A stretch of 44,511 bases of DNA from Phenylobacterium sp. (lineage in GTDB: Bacteria; Pseudomonadota; Alphaproteobacteria; Caulobacterales; Caulobacteraceae). Numbering within the stretch: the first letter of the stretch is position 1; the number at the start of each line of letters is the position of its first letter. Position numbers and translations under genes: made by a program. The notes beneath the pieces were generated by a model. It did no database searches, was not told the DNA's origin, and saw only the letters and a list, made by a program, of their open reading frames with translations. The stretch spans positions 1 to 44,511 of the forward strand of contig NZ_JAUSBZ010000058.1 in NCBI RefSeq assembly GCF_030651755.1, written 5' to 3'. Below, piece by piece: positions 18,152 through 29,785 of this stretch.

Positions 18152-19324
18152 ATGACGCCGATTACAACCACCGCCGAACTCGCGGCGTTCTGCGACAGAC
18201 TGAAAGGCCAGCCCTTCGTCGCCGTAGACACCGAGTTCATGCGCGAAACCACCTACTGGCCAAGGCTCTGCCTGATCCAGGCGGCGACCGCCACTGATGA
18301 GGCGGTCATCGACCCCATGGCCGAGGGCATGGACCTTGAGCCGTTCCTGGAAGTCATGCGCGATGAGAGCATCCTCAAGGTGTTCCATGCCGCCCGCCAG
18401 GATGTCGAGATCTTCAACAATCTGAAGGCCATGCCAAAGCCTCTGTTCGACACTCAGGTGGCCGGGATGGCCGCCGGGTTTGGCGAGCAGATCGCCTATG
18501 ACGCCCTGGTCAGACAGATGCTGAAGATCGAGCTCGACAAGTCGAGCCGGTTCACCGACTGGGCGCGGCGGCCCCTGGCGGAATCCCAGCTAACCTACGC
18601 CCTGGCCGATGTGACCCATCTCGCCAAACTCTATCCGATGCTGCGCGAGCGGCTGGAGACGGAAAACCGCCTCGTCTGGGTGACCGACGAGATGGAGAGC
18701 CTGACCGACCCGGCCCACTACGACGTCGTCCCTGAGAACGCCTGGCGGCGCCTCAAGCCCCGTCGTCACACGGCCAAGTACATGGCGGTCTACAAGGCTG
18801 TCGCGGCCTGGCGCGAGCGGACGGCGCAGCAACGCGACCAACCCCGCGGTCGAATCCTGAAGGACGAAGCCATCGACGAGGTGGCGACGCAGGCGCCGAC
18901 CGATGCGGCGGGACTGGATCGTCTGCGCTCGGTGCCCAAGGGCTTCTCGGGCTCGAAGTTTGGCCCTGATCTTCTGGAGGCCATTCGCGAGGCGTTGAAG
19001 AACCCCGAGGCCTACGCGCCGGTGGTCGAACGCGCCCGTCCGGCCAGCTCCCCCGCCGCGGGCGCTGTGGTGGAACTGCTGAAGGTCCTGCTCAAGGCCA
19101 GGGCCGAAGACACCGGCGTGGCCTCCAAGCTCATCGCCACGGTTTCGGACCTGGAAATGATCGCCAATGATGACGGGGCCGATAGTCAGGCCCTGAAGGG
19201 TTGGCGTCTGGAAGCCTTCGGCGCTGACGCCCTGCGGATCAAGCGCGGCGAACTGGCCCTGGTGCTGGACGGCGCGCGGGTTCGGGTCGTCGAGGTTCGA
19301 CGGGCGCCCAAGGCGGCAGGCTGA
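18152..19324 (+). CDS. rnd: Ribonuclease D
   Basis: 390 residues from ATG 18152 ([10 protein letters not shown]); upstream in-frame starts have no homology value. It is a 3'-5' exoribonuclease that trims tRNA and other stable RNA precursors. The DEDD catalytic core is visible: [10 protein letters not shown] (D26, E28), the QDVEIFNN segment and the YALADV tyrosine/aspartate motif. An HRDC domain follows (about 200-285, around [21 protein letters not shown]). There is no Shine-Dalgarno, consistent with leaderless translation. It converges on ppx with three bases between the stops and diverges from purM. Confidence 0.95.
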   Translation: MTPITTTAELAAFCDRLKGQPFVAVDTEFMRETTYWPRLCLIQAATATDEAVIDPMAEGMDLEPFLEVMRDESILKVFHAARQDVEIFNNLKAMPKPLFDTQVAGMAAGFGEQIAYDALVRQMLKIELDKSSRFTDWARRPLAESQLTYALADVTHLAKLYPMLRERLETENRLVWVTDEMESLTDPAHYDVVPENAWRRLKPRRHTAKYMAVYKAVAAWRERTAQQRDQPRGRILKDEAIDEVATQAPTDAAGLDRLRSVPKGFSGSKFGPDLLEAIREALKNPEAYAPVVERARPASSPAAGAVVELLKVLLKARAEDTGVASKLIATVSDLEMIANDDGADSQALKGWRLEAFGADALRIKRGELALVLDGARVRVVEVRRAPKAAG

Positions 19325-19327
19325 GGT

Positions 19328-20824
19328 TCAGACCAGTTCCAGTTTCAGCTTCAGGGCGCCGGCCAGGGTGGTCGCCCGCTTAGCTGTCTGGTCCCCCAGC
19401 AGAAGATCAGACCAGCCTTGTGCGGCGGTCAGGCGGAGTGTCGTTCCCTCAATCGCCAGGGGCGCCTCCGCCAGCAGCCGACCATTGCGGCCTGACAGAT
19501 CGCATCCCAGACGCAGAGCTGCGCCCAGGGCCTTGGCCCGCGCCCGCCGCTCGCTGGTCAGCACCCGGTTCAGGGTGTCCGGCTCAGGGTGATTGCCCGA
19601 CGCTGAGTGTCGAGCGAAGGTCGTCAGCGCCAGGAAGCAACGCTCGGCGTGGGACATGCCAGCGATTGGGGCTCGCAGAACCTGTGCAAAAGCCAATTCG
19701 GCGCGGTGATCGGGGTGGAGCCGTCCTCCAAGATCGGCCAGGCGACAGGCGGCGGCGATCAGCAGGGGCTCGCGGTCGCCGAAGACCGGCTCCAGCGCCG
19801 CGAAGGTTGGCGTCAGCCAGGTCTCCAGCGCCCGGGGCATGTCGCCCGCGGAGAGGCCACGCATGGCGCTCATGGCTTCGCAGCCCTCCAGGAGGGGATC
19901 GCGCCGCCGGATTGCAGGCGCCATGGCGTCCCACAGCAGGCCCTCTCGCAGGCCGAAGGCGGAGATGACGATTCGCTCCAGGCCCAGGCGCTCAATCAGC
20001 GATTCGAGCACCAGAGCGGCGTAGGGCAGGGTTTCGTAGCGTTTCTTGGACAGCCCCTCGATCCGCTCCAGGGATGAGCGGGACTGGCGCACCACAAACC
20101 GGGTCAGGTCCAGGGCCTCGGTGCGCGACATCTCATACTGGTGGGCCACCCGCAGGGGGTAGGCGGTCATGATCATGTGCAGCAGGCCGAGATTTCGCCA
20201 TGCGCCCCCCACCGCATGGAATTCGCCGCCGCCCCAGGCAGGGGTCAGGGTCGACAGTTCACCTTCGATGAGCCGCCGGGTCGGTTCCAGGGCCAGCGGT
20301 CTGGGCGCCCCCAGGGCGAAGGGGCCCAGGGGCAGGGTCAGTCCAGGCGCCGGCCCATCGGGACCCACCTGGACTAGCTCAAGGCTGGAGCCCCCCAGGT
20401 CGCCGACCAGGCCACGGGCGCTGGGATGGCCGGCCAGGACGCCGGCGGCGGCGTAATGGGCTTCCTCCTCGCCGCTCAGCACCCGCAGCGGAATGCCCAG
20501 CTCAGCGCGGACGTGGTCGGCGAAGGCGGGGCCGTCCTCGGCCTCGCGAACCGCGGCCGTCGCAACCGCCACCACGTCGTCGGGCGCCCAGTCCTGCAGG
20601 ATGGCCCTGAAACGGCGCAGAGCGCCCATGGCCACCTCGACGCCCTCCGGAGCGAGCCGCCCGGTCTCGGCCATGTCGCGGCCCAGGCCGGCCAGGGCCT
20701 TTTCGTTATAGACCGTCCAGATCGCCCGGCCCTCGAGCCGGTAGATCACCAGGCGAACCGAGTTTGAACCGACGTCGATGACCGCGGCCTGCCGGCTCTC
20801 AGGTCTAAGCTCGGGCTGCGACAT
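19328..20824 (-). CDS. ppx: Exopolyphosphatase / GppA-family phosphatase
   Basis: 498 residues. The actin-like ASKHA fold is marked by the phosphate-1 loop [14 protein letters not shown] and the second loop [14 protein letters not shown]. The C-terminal half is the HD-like helical region found in longer Ppx proteins. It hydrolyses inorganic polyphosphate, and some members also cleave pppGpp. The ATG lies 20 bases inside the end of ppk, so synthesis and breakdown of polyphosphate are translated from one message. The substrate choice between polyphosphate and pppGpp cannot be read from sequence, but the ppk linkage favours polyphosphate. Confidence 0.93.
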   Translation of the reverse strand: MSQPELRPESRQAAVIDVGSNSVRLVIYRLEGRAIWTVYNEKALAGLGRDMAETGRLAPEGVEVAMGALRRFRAILQDWAPDDVVAVATAAVREAEDGPAFADHVRAELGIPLRVLSGEEEAHYAAAGVLAGHPSARGLVGDLGGSSLELVQVGPDGPAPGLTLPLGPFALGAPRPLALEPTRRLIEGELSTLTPAWGGGEFHAVGGAWRNLGLLHMIMTAYPLRVAHQYEMSRTEALDLTRFVVRQSRSSLERIEGLSKKRYETLPYAALVLESLIERLGLERIVISAFGLREGLLWDAMAPAIRRRDPLLEGCEAMSAMRGLSAGDMPRALETWLTPTFAALEPVFGDREPLLIAAACRLADLGGRLHPDHRAELAFAQVLRAPIAGMSHAERCFLALTTFARHSASGNHPEPDTLNRVLTSERRARAKALGAALRLGCDLSGRNGRLLAEAPLAIEGTTLRLTAAQGWSDLLLGDQTAKRATTLAGALKLKLELV

Positions 20825-23018
20825 GGTCGATCGCGCGCGGCATGTCCTTCACACGCTGGCCACGGCCAGAGAGGCTTGGATTTGTCATGAAATACTCGTG
20901 CGCGGAAAATGCGCCGGGATGGTCCCAGTTGGGATCGCGGGTGTAGCCGCCTCCGGCGTCCAGGGTCCAGCTCTGAGCTTCATCCTTCAGGTTGGCCACC
21001 ATGATCTGCTGCAGCACCTGCTGATGAACCGTGGGGTTTTCCACCGGCACCAGGCTCTCGACCCGCCGATCCAGGTTGCGGGGCATCCAGTCCGCCGACG
21101 AAATGAACACCCGCGCCTTGCTGGACGGCATGGCGTGGCCATTGGCGAACGCCACGATTCGGGAGTGTTCCAGAAACCGGCCGACGATGCTCTTGACCCG
21201 AATGTTTTCCGACAGCCCAGGCACCCCCGGCCGCAGGCAGCAGATGCCGCGGATCACCAGGTCGATGGATACCCCGTCCTGGCTGGCGGCGTAGAGGGCG
21301 TCAATGATCTCCGGGTCGACCAGGGCGTTCATCTTGGCCCAGATGGCGGCGGGTTTCCCCGCCCGCGCATTGGTCGCCTCCTGGGCGATCAGGGCGATGA
21401 TGTCGCGCTTCATGGTGATCGGAGAGAAGGACAGTCGCTCCAGCTTGGTCGGCTGGGCGTAGCCGGTGATGTAGTTGAACACCCGCGACGAATCCCGAGC
21501 CAGGGCCGGGTCGGTGCTGAACAGGGACAGGTCGGTATAGATCCTGGCGGTGACCGGGTGATAGTTGCCAGTCCCATAGTGGCAGTAGGTGCGAACCTGA
21601 TCGCCCTCCCGCCGGACGACCACCGACAGCTTGGCGTGGGTCTTGTATTCCACAAAACCGAAGACCACGTGGACGCCGACGCGCTCAAGATCGCGGGCCC
21701 ACTTCAAATTGGCTTCCTCGTCGAACCGCGCCTTGATCTCGATGACCGCAGTGACGTTCTTGCCGTTCTCGGCCGCCTCGATCAGGGCCGCAACGATCGG
21801 GCTGTCGGACGATGTGCGATAAAGGGTCTGTTTGATCGCCAGAACATGGGGATCTCGGGCGGCCTGGCGGACGAACTGCACCACCACGTCAAAGCTCTCG
21901 AACGGGTGGTGGACCAGGATGTCCTTTTCCCGGATGGCCGAGAAACAGTCCCCCCCATGGTCCAGGATGCGTTCCGGGAAGCGGGCGGTGAATGGCTTGA
22001 ATTTCAGGTCGGGCCGGTCGGCGGGGATCAGCTGCGCAAGTTCGTCCAGGCCCAGCAGGCCGTCGATCAGCAGGACGTCGTCGGGCTGGGCGTTGAGGTT
22101 TTCGCAGATGAAGGCCCGCAACGGCTCGGGCATGGCCTGTTCGATCTCAACCCGCACGACTGAACCGAGGCGCCGCTGCTTGAGGCGCGCCTCGAACTCG
22201 CGAACCAGGTCCTCGGCCTCTTCCTCGATCTCCACGTCGGAGTCGCGGATCAGCCGAAATACGCCGCTGGCCTCCACGTCGCATCCAGGAAACAGGTGGT
22301 CGACGAACAGGGCGACCATCCCCTCCAGCGAGATGAAGCGGCGCTGCGGCTTGGCGGGTCTGCGCCCACCCCGGGGCGCCTCCAGTTGCCAGAACCGCGC
22401 CACCTGGGCCGGGATGGGGACGAGGGCGTTGAATTTGCGGCCGTCAGCGTCCCGCCGCAGGGTCAGCGCCAGGGAGAAGGCGAGATTGGGAATGAAGGGG
22501 AACGGATGGGCCGGGTCGATGGCCAGGGGGGTCAGGATCGGAAACACCAGGTTTAGAAAGGATGTCTCCAGACTGCTCCGTTCGGCTGGGGTCATTTCAT
22601 CAGCCTCAATGAGCTTGAGGCCCTCGGCCGCCAGTTCCTGGCGAAGATCTCGCCAGCGGGTCTGCTGGTCGGTCATCAGCATGGCCGCTTCGGCGTTGAC
22701 CTTTTCGAGCTGCTCAGGCGCCGTGAGACCGTCCTGACTGATCGAACGGACCCGCTCGCGGACCTGGGCCTTCAGGCCGGCGACCCGAACCATGTAGAAT
22801 TCGTCGAGATTGTTGGCCGAAATCGACAGAAAGCGGAGCCGCTCCAGCAGAGGGTGGCGGGGGTTCTTGCTCTCCGACAGAACGCGCTCGTTGAAGGCCA
22901 GCCACGAGATTTCCCGGTTGAAAAACCGGTCCTTGGAGGCGGCCAGTTCGGCGTCCCAAGCCAGGACAGCGTGAGCCTTGGCCTCGCTCTGATGCGACGG
23001 GGACGCGACATAGGACAT
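20805..23018 (-). CDS. ppk1: Polyphosphate kinase 1
   Basis: 737 residues, a full-length PPK1. It polymerises the gamma phosphate of ATP into polyphosphate at the membrane. Family features are the N-terminal [38 protein letters not shown] and [14 protein letters not shown]. The phosphohistidine region [20 protein letters not shown] follows, then the C-terminal [15 protein letters not shown] and [15 protein letters not shown]. It follows hdaA by 57 bases and overlaps ppx. Polyphosphate in Caulobacter-type cells is tied to starvation and cell-cycle arrest. Confidence 0.97.
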   Translation of the reverse strand: MSYVASPSHQSEAKAHAVLAWDAELAASKDRFFNREISWLAFNERVLSESKNPRHPLLERLRFLSISANNLDEFYMVRVAGLKAQVRERVRSISQDGLTAPEQLEKVNAEAAMLMTDQQTRWRDLRQELAAEGLKLIEADEMTPAERSSLETSFLNLVFPILTPLAIDPAHPFPFIPNLAFSLALTLRRDADGRKFNALVPIPAQVARFWQLEAPRGGRRPAKPQRRFISLEGMVALFVDHLFPGCDVEASGVFRLIRDSDVEIEEEAEDLVREFEARLKQRRLGSVVRVEIEQAMPEPLRAFICENLNAQPDDVLLIDGLLGLDELAQLIPADRPDLKFKPFTARFPERILDHGGDCFSAIREKDILVHHPFESFDVVVQFVRQAARDPHVLAIKQTLYRTSSDSPIVAALIEAAENGKNVTAVIEIKARFDEEANLKWARDLERVGVHVVFGFVEYKTHAKLSVVVRREGDQVRTYCHYGTGNYHPVTARIYTDLSLFSTDPALARDSSRVFNYITGYAQPTKLERLSFSPITMKRDIIALIAQEATNARAGKPAAIWAKMNALVDPEIIDALYAASQDGVSIDLVIRGICCLRPGVPGLSENIRVKSIVGRFLEHSRIVAFANGHAMPSSKARVFISSADWMPRNLDRRVESLVPVENPTVHQQVLQQIMVANLKDEAQSWTLDAGGGYTRDPNWDHPGAFSAHEYFMTNPSLSGRGQRVKDMPRAIDHVAARA

Positions 23019-23075
23019 GGGGGCCTCGTTGAGCGTGACTGGATTTGGCGAACCTCGCCGATCATGCCCGCAGGG

Positions 23076-23741
23076 TCACTCGAAAAGGTCAAGATTCTCC
23101 GTCTCGTCCTCCAGGACCTGACGGGCGAGCACCCGTGAGACTGGCCGATGACTTTCACCCGAAGCGGCGTCCAGGCGCTGAACCACCTCCCAGGCCGCCG
23201 GCGCTGAGCGTTCGATGCGGTTGATGATGTAGGGGATGACATCGTCGTGCGGGGTGATATTGCAGCGGGCGAACAGCCGCCGCAGGACGGCCTCCAGCAC
23301 AGCGTCATCCGGCGGTTCAATCTCCGCCACCGGCAAGGCGTTGAGACGCGAGCGCAGGTCCGGGAGCTCGACGGGCCAGAGGGCCGGCGCGGTGCGCGCC
23401 GTCAGCAGCAGACCGCCTCCGGGCCGTGCGGCCATGTTGATCCGGTGGAAAAGGAATTCCTCGTCAAATCCCCGGTCAACGTCCTCAATCAGGGCTGGGC
23501 CGGTATGAGACAGATCGGGGTCCTGGGGCGAAAGTTCCACGGCCCCAGCCGCCTCAGCCCACAGGCGCGCCAGATGGGTCTTGCCCACCCCTTCTGGTCC
23601 CACCAGCACCATGGCGCCCCCATGCCATTCGGGCCAGGCGGAGAGGGCGGCGCGGGCGGCGGCGTTGGAGGGGCCGGCGGCGAAGTCGTCCCGTTCATAG
23701 GTCGCAGGACGTCGAAGCTTCAGCCGAAGCTGCCGGGGCAT
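23076..23741 (-). CDS. hdaA: DnaA-related AAA+ replication regulator HdaA
   Basis: 221 residues, a DnaA-like AAA+ module without the DnaA DNA-binding domain. An N-terminal QLRLKL (residues 4-9) resembles the sliding-clamp-binding peptide of Hda. Walker A is LVGPEGVGKTHLARLW (about 46-61) and Walker B is ALIEDVDRG; a lid region follows. With the DNA-loaded clamp, Hda proteins stimulate ATP hydrolysis by DnaA and prevent re-initiation. In Caulobacter crescentus HdaA has this role and also promotes DnaA turnover. Here it heads a minus-strand group with ppk and ppx. Confidence 0.88.
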   Translation of the reverse strand: MPRQLRLKLRRPATYERDDFAAGPSNAAARAALSAWPEWHGGAMVLVGPEGVGKTHLARLWAEAAGAVELSPQDPDLSHTGPALIEDVDRGFDEEFLFHRINMAARPGGGLLLTARTAPALWPVELPDLRSRLNALPVAEIEPPDDAVLEAVLRRLFARCNITPHDDVIPYIINRIERSAPAAWEVVQRLDAASGESHRPVSRVLARQVLEDETENLDLFE

Positions 23742-23860
23742 GGAGCGTTTCCGCGGAGGGGTGACTCTGGTCGCGCGACCCTAGCAGCCGCCTCCTTGGG
23801 GGTCGATGCATCGGCCCCTGTCCCCTGGGGATGACCGGGCGAGGCCTGTGCGCGCCTTTC

Positions 23861-23885
23861 GGAACGGGATTGCAGGCAGAACGCT
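23861..23885 (+). promoter_or_regulatory. Possible EcfG/SigT-type general stress promoter for dodecin
   Basis: GGAAC (23861-23865), a 16-base spacer and CGCT (23882-23885) approximate the alphaproteobacterial EcfG pattern GGAAC-N16/17-CGTT, with one mismatch in the -10 part. It ends 40 bases before the dodecin ATG. Confidence 0.35.
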
Positions 23886-23925
23886 AAGGAATTGCGCCGA
23901 GCCGGCGCGTCACAGGAGGCTTTTC

Positions 23926-24144
23926 ATGTCGGATCACGTCTACAGGGTCGTCGAGCTGGTTGGCTCGTCAAATGACAGCATCGAGGACGCCATCCGGAAC
24001 GCCGTCACCGAGGCGGGCAAGTCCCTGCGCGACATGCGCTGGTATGAAGTCACCGGGACCCGGGGAGAGATCACTGACGGGCAGGTCGGCCACTTTCAGG
24101 TCTATTTGAAGGTGGGCTTCACCATGGAGGGTTCTCGCGACTGA
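23926..24144 (+). CDS. Dodecin family flavin-binding protein
   Basis: 72 residues from ATG 23926, with AGGAGG six bases upstream. The sequence is a complete dodecin: VYRVVELVGSS at the start, the helix DSIEDAIRNAVTEA, the flavin-stacking tryptophan in DMRWYEV (Trp39), GEITDGQVGHFQVYLKVGF at the end. Dodecins form hollow dodecamers that store FMN, riboflavin-type flavins or CoA and protect them. It stands alone, converging with bpt across eight bases. An EcfG-like promoter lies upstream. Whether it links to the riboflavin genes about 12 kb away is unknown. Confidence 0.95.
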   Translation: MSDHVYRVVELVGSSNDSIEDAIRNAVTEAGKSLRDMRWYEVTGTRGEITDGQVGHFQVYLKVGFTMEGSRD

Positions 24145-24152
24145 GGTCAGTT

Positions 24153-24917
24153 TCAGCCGCGGGGTGCGTTCAGGATTTCGCGGCTGCTGACCCGGGCCCA
24201 GCCCTCAGGGCGCAGAAACTCGATGGGCGAGAACCGGGCCTTGTAGTCCATCTTGTCGCTGCCTCGGACCCAATAGCCGAGATAGACGTGGGGCAGTTCC
24301 AGCAGGCCGCACTGAACCACGTGATCCAGGATCATGAATGACCCCAGGCTTCTTCGGGTCTGCTCGGGATCATAGAAGCTGTAGACCATGGACAGGCCGT
24401 CAGCCATCAGGTCGATCAGGGCGCAGGACACCAGGTCGCCGGGCCCGCCATCCTCTGACCGAATTCGGTATTCTACCAGGTGAGTACGCACGGCGGTGTC
24501 TTCGACCATGGCCACATAGTCGGGCCAGCTCATTTCAGCCATGCCGCCGTCAACATGTCTGGTGGTGAGATAGCGGCGCAGCAGGTCGAACTGCTCCATC
24601 GTGGCCTCAGCCTCGACGACGGAGCGTTCAATGTCGCCGTTTCGCGTCAAAATACGGCGTTCTGAGCGCGAGAAAACATAGTCGGCCGCCGGCAATCGCG
24701 CCGAGATGCAGGCCATGCACGACTCACAGGCCGGCCGGTAGGCGATGTTCTGGGATCGGCGAAAACCCATCTGGGTCAGGGAATCATTGACGCTGGGCCC
24801 GTCGGCCATGGGCAGGTGGGCGAAGACCTTTCGCTCAAATCGGCCCGGCAGATAGGGACACGGCGAGGGCGCGGTCAGGAAGAACCTAAGCTGTCGTGTC
24901 GGGAAATGCTGCGTCAC
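24153..24917 (-). CDS. bpt: Aspartate/glutamate leucyltransferase Bpt (N-end rule)
   Basis: 254 residues of the arginyltransferase-like (ATE) family in its bacterial Bpt form. It moves leucine from leucyl-tRNA to N-terminal Asp or Glu, making substrates for ClpS/ClpAP. Diagnostic segments are the N-terminal CPYLPGRFERKVFAHL, the cysteine-rich YRPACESCMACISARL, SLGSFMILDHVVQ and YLGYWVRGSDKMDYKARFSP. The cysteine cluster may bind a metal or an Fe-S centre. The 116-base gap to motB upstream has an ACTAAAAT element that could be a -10, without a good -35. Confidence 0.93.
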   Translation of the reverse strand: MTQHFPTRQLRFFLTAPSPCPYLPGRFERKVFAHLPMADGPSVNDSLTQMGFRRSQNIAYRPACESCMACISARLPAADYVFSRSERRILTRNGDIERSVVEAEATMEQFDLLRRYLTTRHVDGGMAEMSWPDYVAMVEDTAVRTHLVEYRIRSEDGGPGDLVSCALIDLMADGLSMVYSFYDPEQTRRSLGSFMILDHVVQCGLLELPHVYLGYWVRGSDKMDYKARFSPIEFLRPEGWARVSSREILNAPRG

Positions 24918-25033
24918 GGAGCCGGTTTCGACCTCAAGCCTCTGCGTCGCCGATGATTAGGCGGCATTGAACCCAATCAGGCAAGCCGCACATTTTAGTG
25001 ACTGGCAAAAGACTTACCCGTTTCTGGTTGACC

Positions 25034-25942
25034 CTAGGGGCGGATGTCCGGCGGCAGCACGGGCGCCTCGCGAAGCAGCACCACAGCGATGCGGCGGTTG
25101 CCGGGCAGGGTGGGATCGTCAGGATAGAGCGGCTCTGAATTGGCCTTGCCAGACACCTGATAAATCCGATCGGAGTCGACTCCGGCGGTCTGAAGCACCC
25201 GGCGCGAGGAATCAGCCCGGGTCGCCGACAGCGCCCAGTCGCCCTCTGATCGGGCGCCGTTCATGTTCACGCTGGTGTGACCATAGATGCTCACCCGGTT
25301 GGGGAGCTGATTGATGATCTTGGCCACAGCCCGCAGCAACAGGCGGGCCCGGTCATTGGGCTGTCCCGACCCCTCGGCGAACATCGAGCGACCCTCCTGG
25401 TCCACCAGCTGGATGCGCAGCCCCTCAGGGGTCTGATCGATGATGATGTTTTTGGAGAGCTCCGCCAGCTCCGGCATGTCCTGAAGGGCTTGGCGGAGGG
25501 ACTGGGCGGCCGATTGGAAGGCGGCCTCCTCCCGCTTCTGAAGCGCGTCGCGCAGAGCCTCGGTGCTGGCCGCCTGAAGCCGGCTCTTGGTCGACGGGTC
25601 CTGGGTCTCGCCATCTTCTTCGGGATTTGGCGATTCCGGCGACATCTGCTCGATGATTGACATGGAGCCTGAGGACTTGGCGCCGTCAGATCCAAGCGCC
25701 GTGCCCCCGAGTATTCCCCCCGAACCGGAGGTGGTGGAGGAAATGCTGGCCGGCGCGAAATAGTCGGCGATGCCCCGCTTCTGTTCCGGGCTCGTGGTGT
25801 TGATCAGCCACATCAGCAGGAAGAAGGCCATCATCGCGGTGACGAAGTCGGCATAGGCCACCTTCCAGGCGCCGCCATGGTGCCCATGACCCCCGCCCTT
25901 CTTGACCTTCTTGATGATGATCGGCCGCTCGCCCGTCGCCAT
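25034..25942 (-). CDS. motB: Flagellar motor stator protein MotB
   Basis: 302 residues from ATG 25942; a GTG two codons earlier is also possible. A basic, His-rich cytoplasmic tip (KKVKKGGGHGHHGG) leads into one transmembrane helix with the proton-carrying Asp32 in YADFVTAMMAFFLLMWLIN. The plug and linker region follows, then an OmpA-like peptidoglycan-binding domain (about 165-295, with VSIYGHTS and LSATRADSSRRVL). MotB anchors the stator to the wall and forms the ion channel with MotA. No motA is next to it, as in Caulobacter crescentus where the two are unlinked. Confidence 0.95.
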   Translation of the reverse strand: MATGERPIIIKKVKKGGGHGHHGGAWKVAYADFVTAMMAFFLLMWLINTTSPEQKRGIADYFAPASISSTTSGSGGILGGTALGSDGAKSSGSMSIIEQMSPESPNPEEDGETQDPSTKSRLQAASTEALRDALQKREEAAFQSAAQSLRQALQDMPELAELSKNIIIDQTPEGLRIQLVDQEGRSMFAEGSGQPNDRARLLLRAVAKIINQLPNRVSIYGHTSVNMNGARSEGDWALSATRADSSRRVLQTAGVDSDRIYQVSGKANSEPLYPDDPTLPGNRRIAVVLLREAPVLPPDIRP

Positions 25943-26029
25943 CGACACACCCCGGTTAACGCTAATCGTCGGTAAGGTCTTCGGTCGGCGTTAAGATGGC
26001 GTTGCGATCTTTGAGTCTGGGAGATGGAT

Positions 26030-26890
26030 ATGAAGCTGGCCTTTGTCGGACTTGGGGTCATGGGCTTTCCCATGGCGGGGCATCTGGCCCGGGCGGGCCA
26101 TGATGTGGCGGTCTTCAACCGCACCGGCGCCAAGGCCCTGCGCTGGGCAGAAACCCACAAGGGGCGGGCCGTCTCGACCATCGCCGAGGCGACGGCTGGG
26201 GCCGAGGCCTTGATCCTGTGCGTCGGCGCTGATGACGATGTCCGTCAAGTGACGACCGAGGGCCTTGAAGCGCTGGCGGTTGGGGCGGTGATCATCGACC
26301 ACACCACCACCTCTGCGGCGCTTGCCCGCGACATGGCGAACCTCGCCTCAGCCGCGGGCCGAAGCTTCGTGGACGCGCCGGTTTCGGGCGGTCAGGCAGG
26401 GGCGGAGGCTGGCAAGCTGACCATCATGTGCGGCGGCGATCCCGCGGCCTTCGCCCGCGCCGAACCGGTGATGGCCGCCTATGCTCAGGCGATACGGCAC
26501 ATGGGTCCGGCCGGGGCGGGTCAGCTGACCAAGATGGTCAATCAGATCTGCATCGCTGGCGTTGTCCAGGGCCTGGCCGAGGGGATGCACTTCGCGCGCC
26601 GGGCGGGCCTTGATCCCGTCGAGGTGCTGGGGGCGATCTCCAAGGGCGCGGCTCAGTCATGGCAGATGGACAACCGCTGGCCGACCATGGCGCAGGGGCG
26701 GTTCGACTTCGGGTTCGCCGTCGACTGGATGCGCAAGGATCTGGGGCTGGTGCTAGACGAGGCGGCCGCCAATGGCGCCCAGCTGGAGGTCACCCGGTTG
26801 GTGGACAGCTTCTATGCCGAGGTTCAGGCCATGGGCGGGTCCCGCTGGGACACGTCGAGCCTGGTGGCGCGGCTGGAACCGCCGGCGTGA
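26030..26890 (+). CDS. NAD(P)-dependent beta-hydroxyacid dehydrogenase (HIBADH family)
   Basis: 286 residues from ATG 26030, with GGGAG six bases upstream; a second ATG two codons earlier overlaps the ribosome site. The Rossmann fold starts FVGLGVMGFPMAGHL. The substrate loop is DAPVSGGQAGAEAGKL, and catalytic Lys168 lies in GQLTKMVNQ. After the second beta strand the sequence reads FNRT rather than an acidic residue, which favours NADPH (glyoxylate/succinic-semialdehyde reductase type) over NAD. A second family member, mmsB, lies 6 kb downstream. Substrate unknown. A GNAT gene overlaps its stop. Confidence 0.88.
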   Translation: MKLAFVGLGVMGFPMAGHLARAGHDVAVFNRTGAKALRWAETHKGRAVSTIAEATAGAEALILCVGADDDVRQVTTEGLEALAVGAVIIDHTTTSAALARDMANLASAAGRSFVDAPVSGGQAGAEAGKLTIMCGGDPAAFARAEPVMAAYAQAIRHMGPAGAGQLTKMVNQICIAGVVQGLAEGMHFARRAGLDPVEVLGAISKGAAQSWQMDNRWPTMAQGRFDFGFAVDWMRKDLGLVLDEAAANGAQLEVTRLVDSFYAEVQAMGGSRWDTSSLVARLEPPA

Positions 26891-27387
26891 TCCTGGAGAC
26901 GCCGCGTCTGACCCTGCGCGAGGCAGGGGCGGAGGATGCGGCCTTCGTGCTCGACCTGTTGAACGCGCCGGGCTTCATTCAGGGGATCGGGGATCGTGGC
27001 GTCCGCACCCTCGATGAGGCGCGCGGCTATATCGAGACCCGTATCCTCAGCAGCTATCGCGACCATGGCTTTGGGATGTGGGTGGTAACGCCGAAGGGGG
27101 AGGGCCAGGCCGTCGGGCTCTGCGGCCTGGTGCGGCGAGAGATCCTGCCCCATGTGGACCTGGGCTACGCCTTCCTCGAGCGTTACTGGGGACAAGGCTA
27201 CGCCCAGGAGGCGGCGGGCGCCGTGCTCGCCCATGCCCGGGGCGTGTTCGGGCTCGCGACCGTGGCGGCCATCGTCAATCCGGATAACCTGGCCTCGTGC
27301 CGGGTGCTGGAGAAGATCGGGTTCCGGTGGGTCGACATCCGTCAGCTGGAGGGATGGGACCAGCCCAGCGCCTACTACTGCGCCTGA
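26887..27387 (+). CDS. GNAT acetyltransferase, RimJ/RimL-like (GTG start)
   Basis: 166 residues from the GTG at 26887, whose GTGA overlaps the previous stop by four bases. The protein opens ILETPRLTLRE, the standard RimJ/RimL-type beginning, and carries the acetyl-CoA motif ERYWGQGYAQEAAGAVL and the later NPDNLASCRVLEKIGF. Members acetylate protein N-termini or small amines; the substrate cannot be assigned. Coupling to the dehydrogenase suggests co-expression, not necessarily a shared pathway. Confidence 0.85.
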   Translation: MILETPRLTLREAGAEDAAFVLDLLNAPGFIQGIGDRGVRTLDEARGYIETRILSSYRDHGFGMWVVTPKGEGQAVGLCGLVRREILPHVDLGYAFLERYWGQGYAQEAAGAVLAHARGVFGLATVAAIVNPDNLASCRVLEKIGFRWVDIRQLEGWDQPSAYYCA

Positions 27388-27406
27388 GCGCCTCCGGGAG
27401 GGGCTA

Positions 27407-29279
<1,873 letters not shown>

Positions 29280-29283
<4 letters not shown>

Positions 29284-29759
29284 GACGCCCGGCTCTTACC
29301 CATCCCCTGGTCAGAGGCAAGTCTGATGGCGCCGATGACCGAAGCGCCAATGAGCCAGAGGCCCGAGAGGAAGGCCATGGCGATGGCGCCGACGATCAGG
29401 GCCAAGAGGGTGGCGTCGATGGCGACCTGACCGATCACCACCTCCATCTTGTCGAATCCGTCCCAGCCCAGGGTGTTGGCGACGCCATAGAGGGAGGCCA
29501 ACACATGGATGACGGCGGCCAGACCGCAGATACCCGCCAGAAGCGCGAGGACAAAGGACACCCAGAAGCATCTGATTTGAAAGGTGAAGTGACTCCGCCC
29601 AGGCTCGGCAGCCGAATCGCGCTGGGTATAGGCGATGATCACCGCCACCAAGGCCGGAACGCCAGCGAAGAAGAAGGAGGCGAACAGCAGACCATAGTTC
29701 AGCAAGGCCAGGTTGCGGGCCGCTTCGCGTGGAGTCTCGCCCATGCCATCGAACGTCAT
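29280..29759 (-). CDS. Small multi-pass membrane protein, DUF4870-like
   Basis: 159 residues from ATG 29759. Hydrophobic helices lie near residues 22-45, 65-90 and 115-150. The central [14 protein letters not shown] segment resembles the SHxxxQxRxFW pattern of DUF4870-like membrane proteins. The function of that family is not known to me. The ATG is preceded by GGGGAGACAG, and the stop overlaps the hemB start (ATGA), so it is the upstream cistron of hemB. It diverges from the acyl-CoA dehydrogenase gene across 70 bases that contain a 17-bp palindrome. Confidence 0.7.
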
Positions 29760-29768
29760 TCTGTCTCC

Positions 29769-29785
29769 CCCTGTCGTTGACAGGG
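29769..29785. promoter_or_regulatory. 17-bp palindrome, candidate operator between membrane gene and acyl-CoA dehydrogenase
   Basis: CCCTGTC-GTT-GACAGGG is a perfect 7-bp inverted repeat with a 3-base centre. Its right arm overlaps the -35 of the plus-strand promoter candidate, and it lies ten bases before the ATG of the minus-strand membrane gene. That is a natural place for a repressor of both units; the binding protein is unknown. Confidence 0.5.

Noticed and set aside
20778..22163. A 461-codon plus-strand frame opposite ppk
   Set aside because: Low-complexity antisense translation; ppk is fully supported by family motifs.
25943..26029. A CtrA site (GTTAAC and TTAAG pieces) between motB and the dehydrogenase gene
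   Set aside because: The TTAA half-sites are not spaced by seven bases, so the match is no better than expected by chance.
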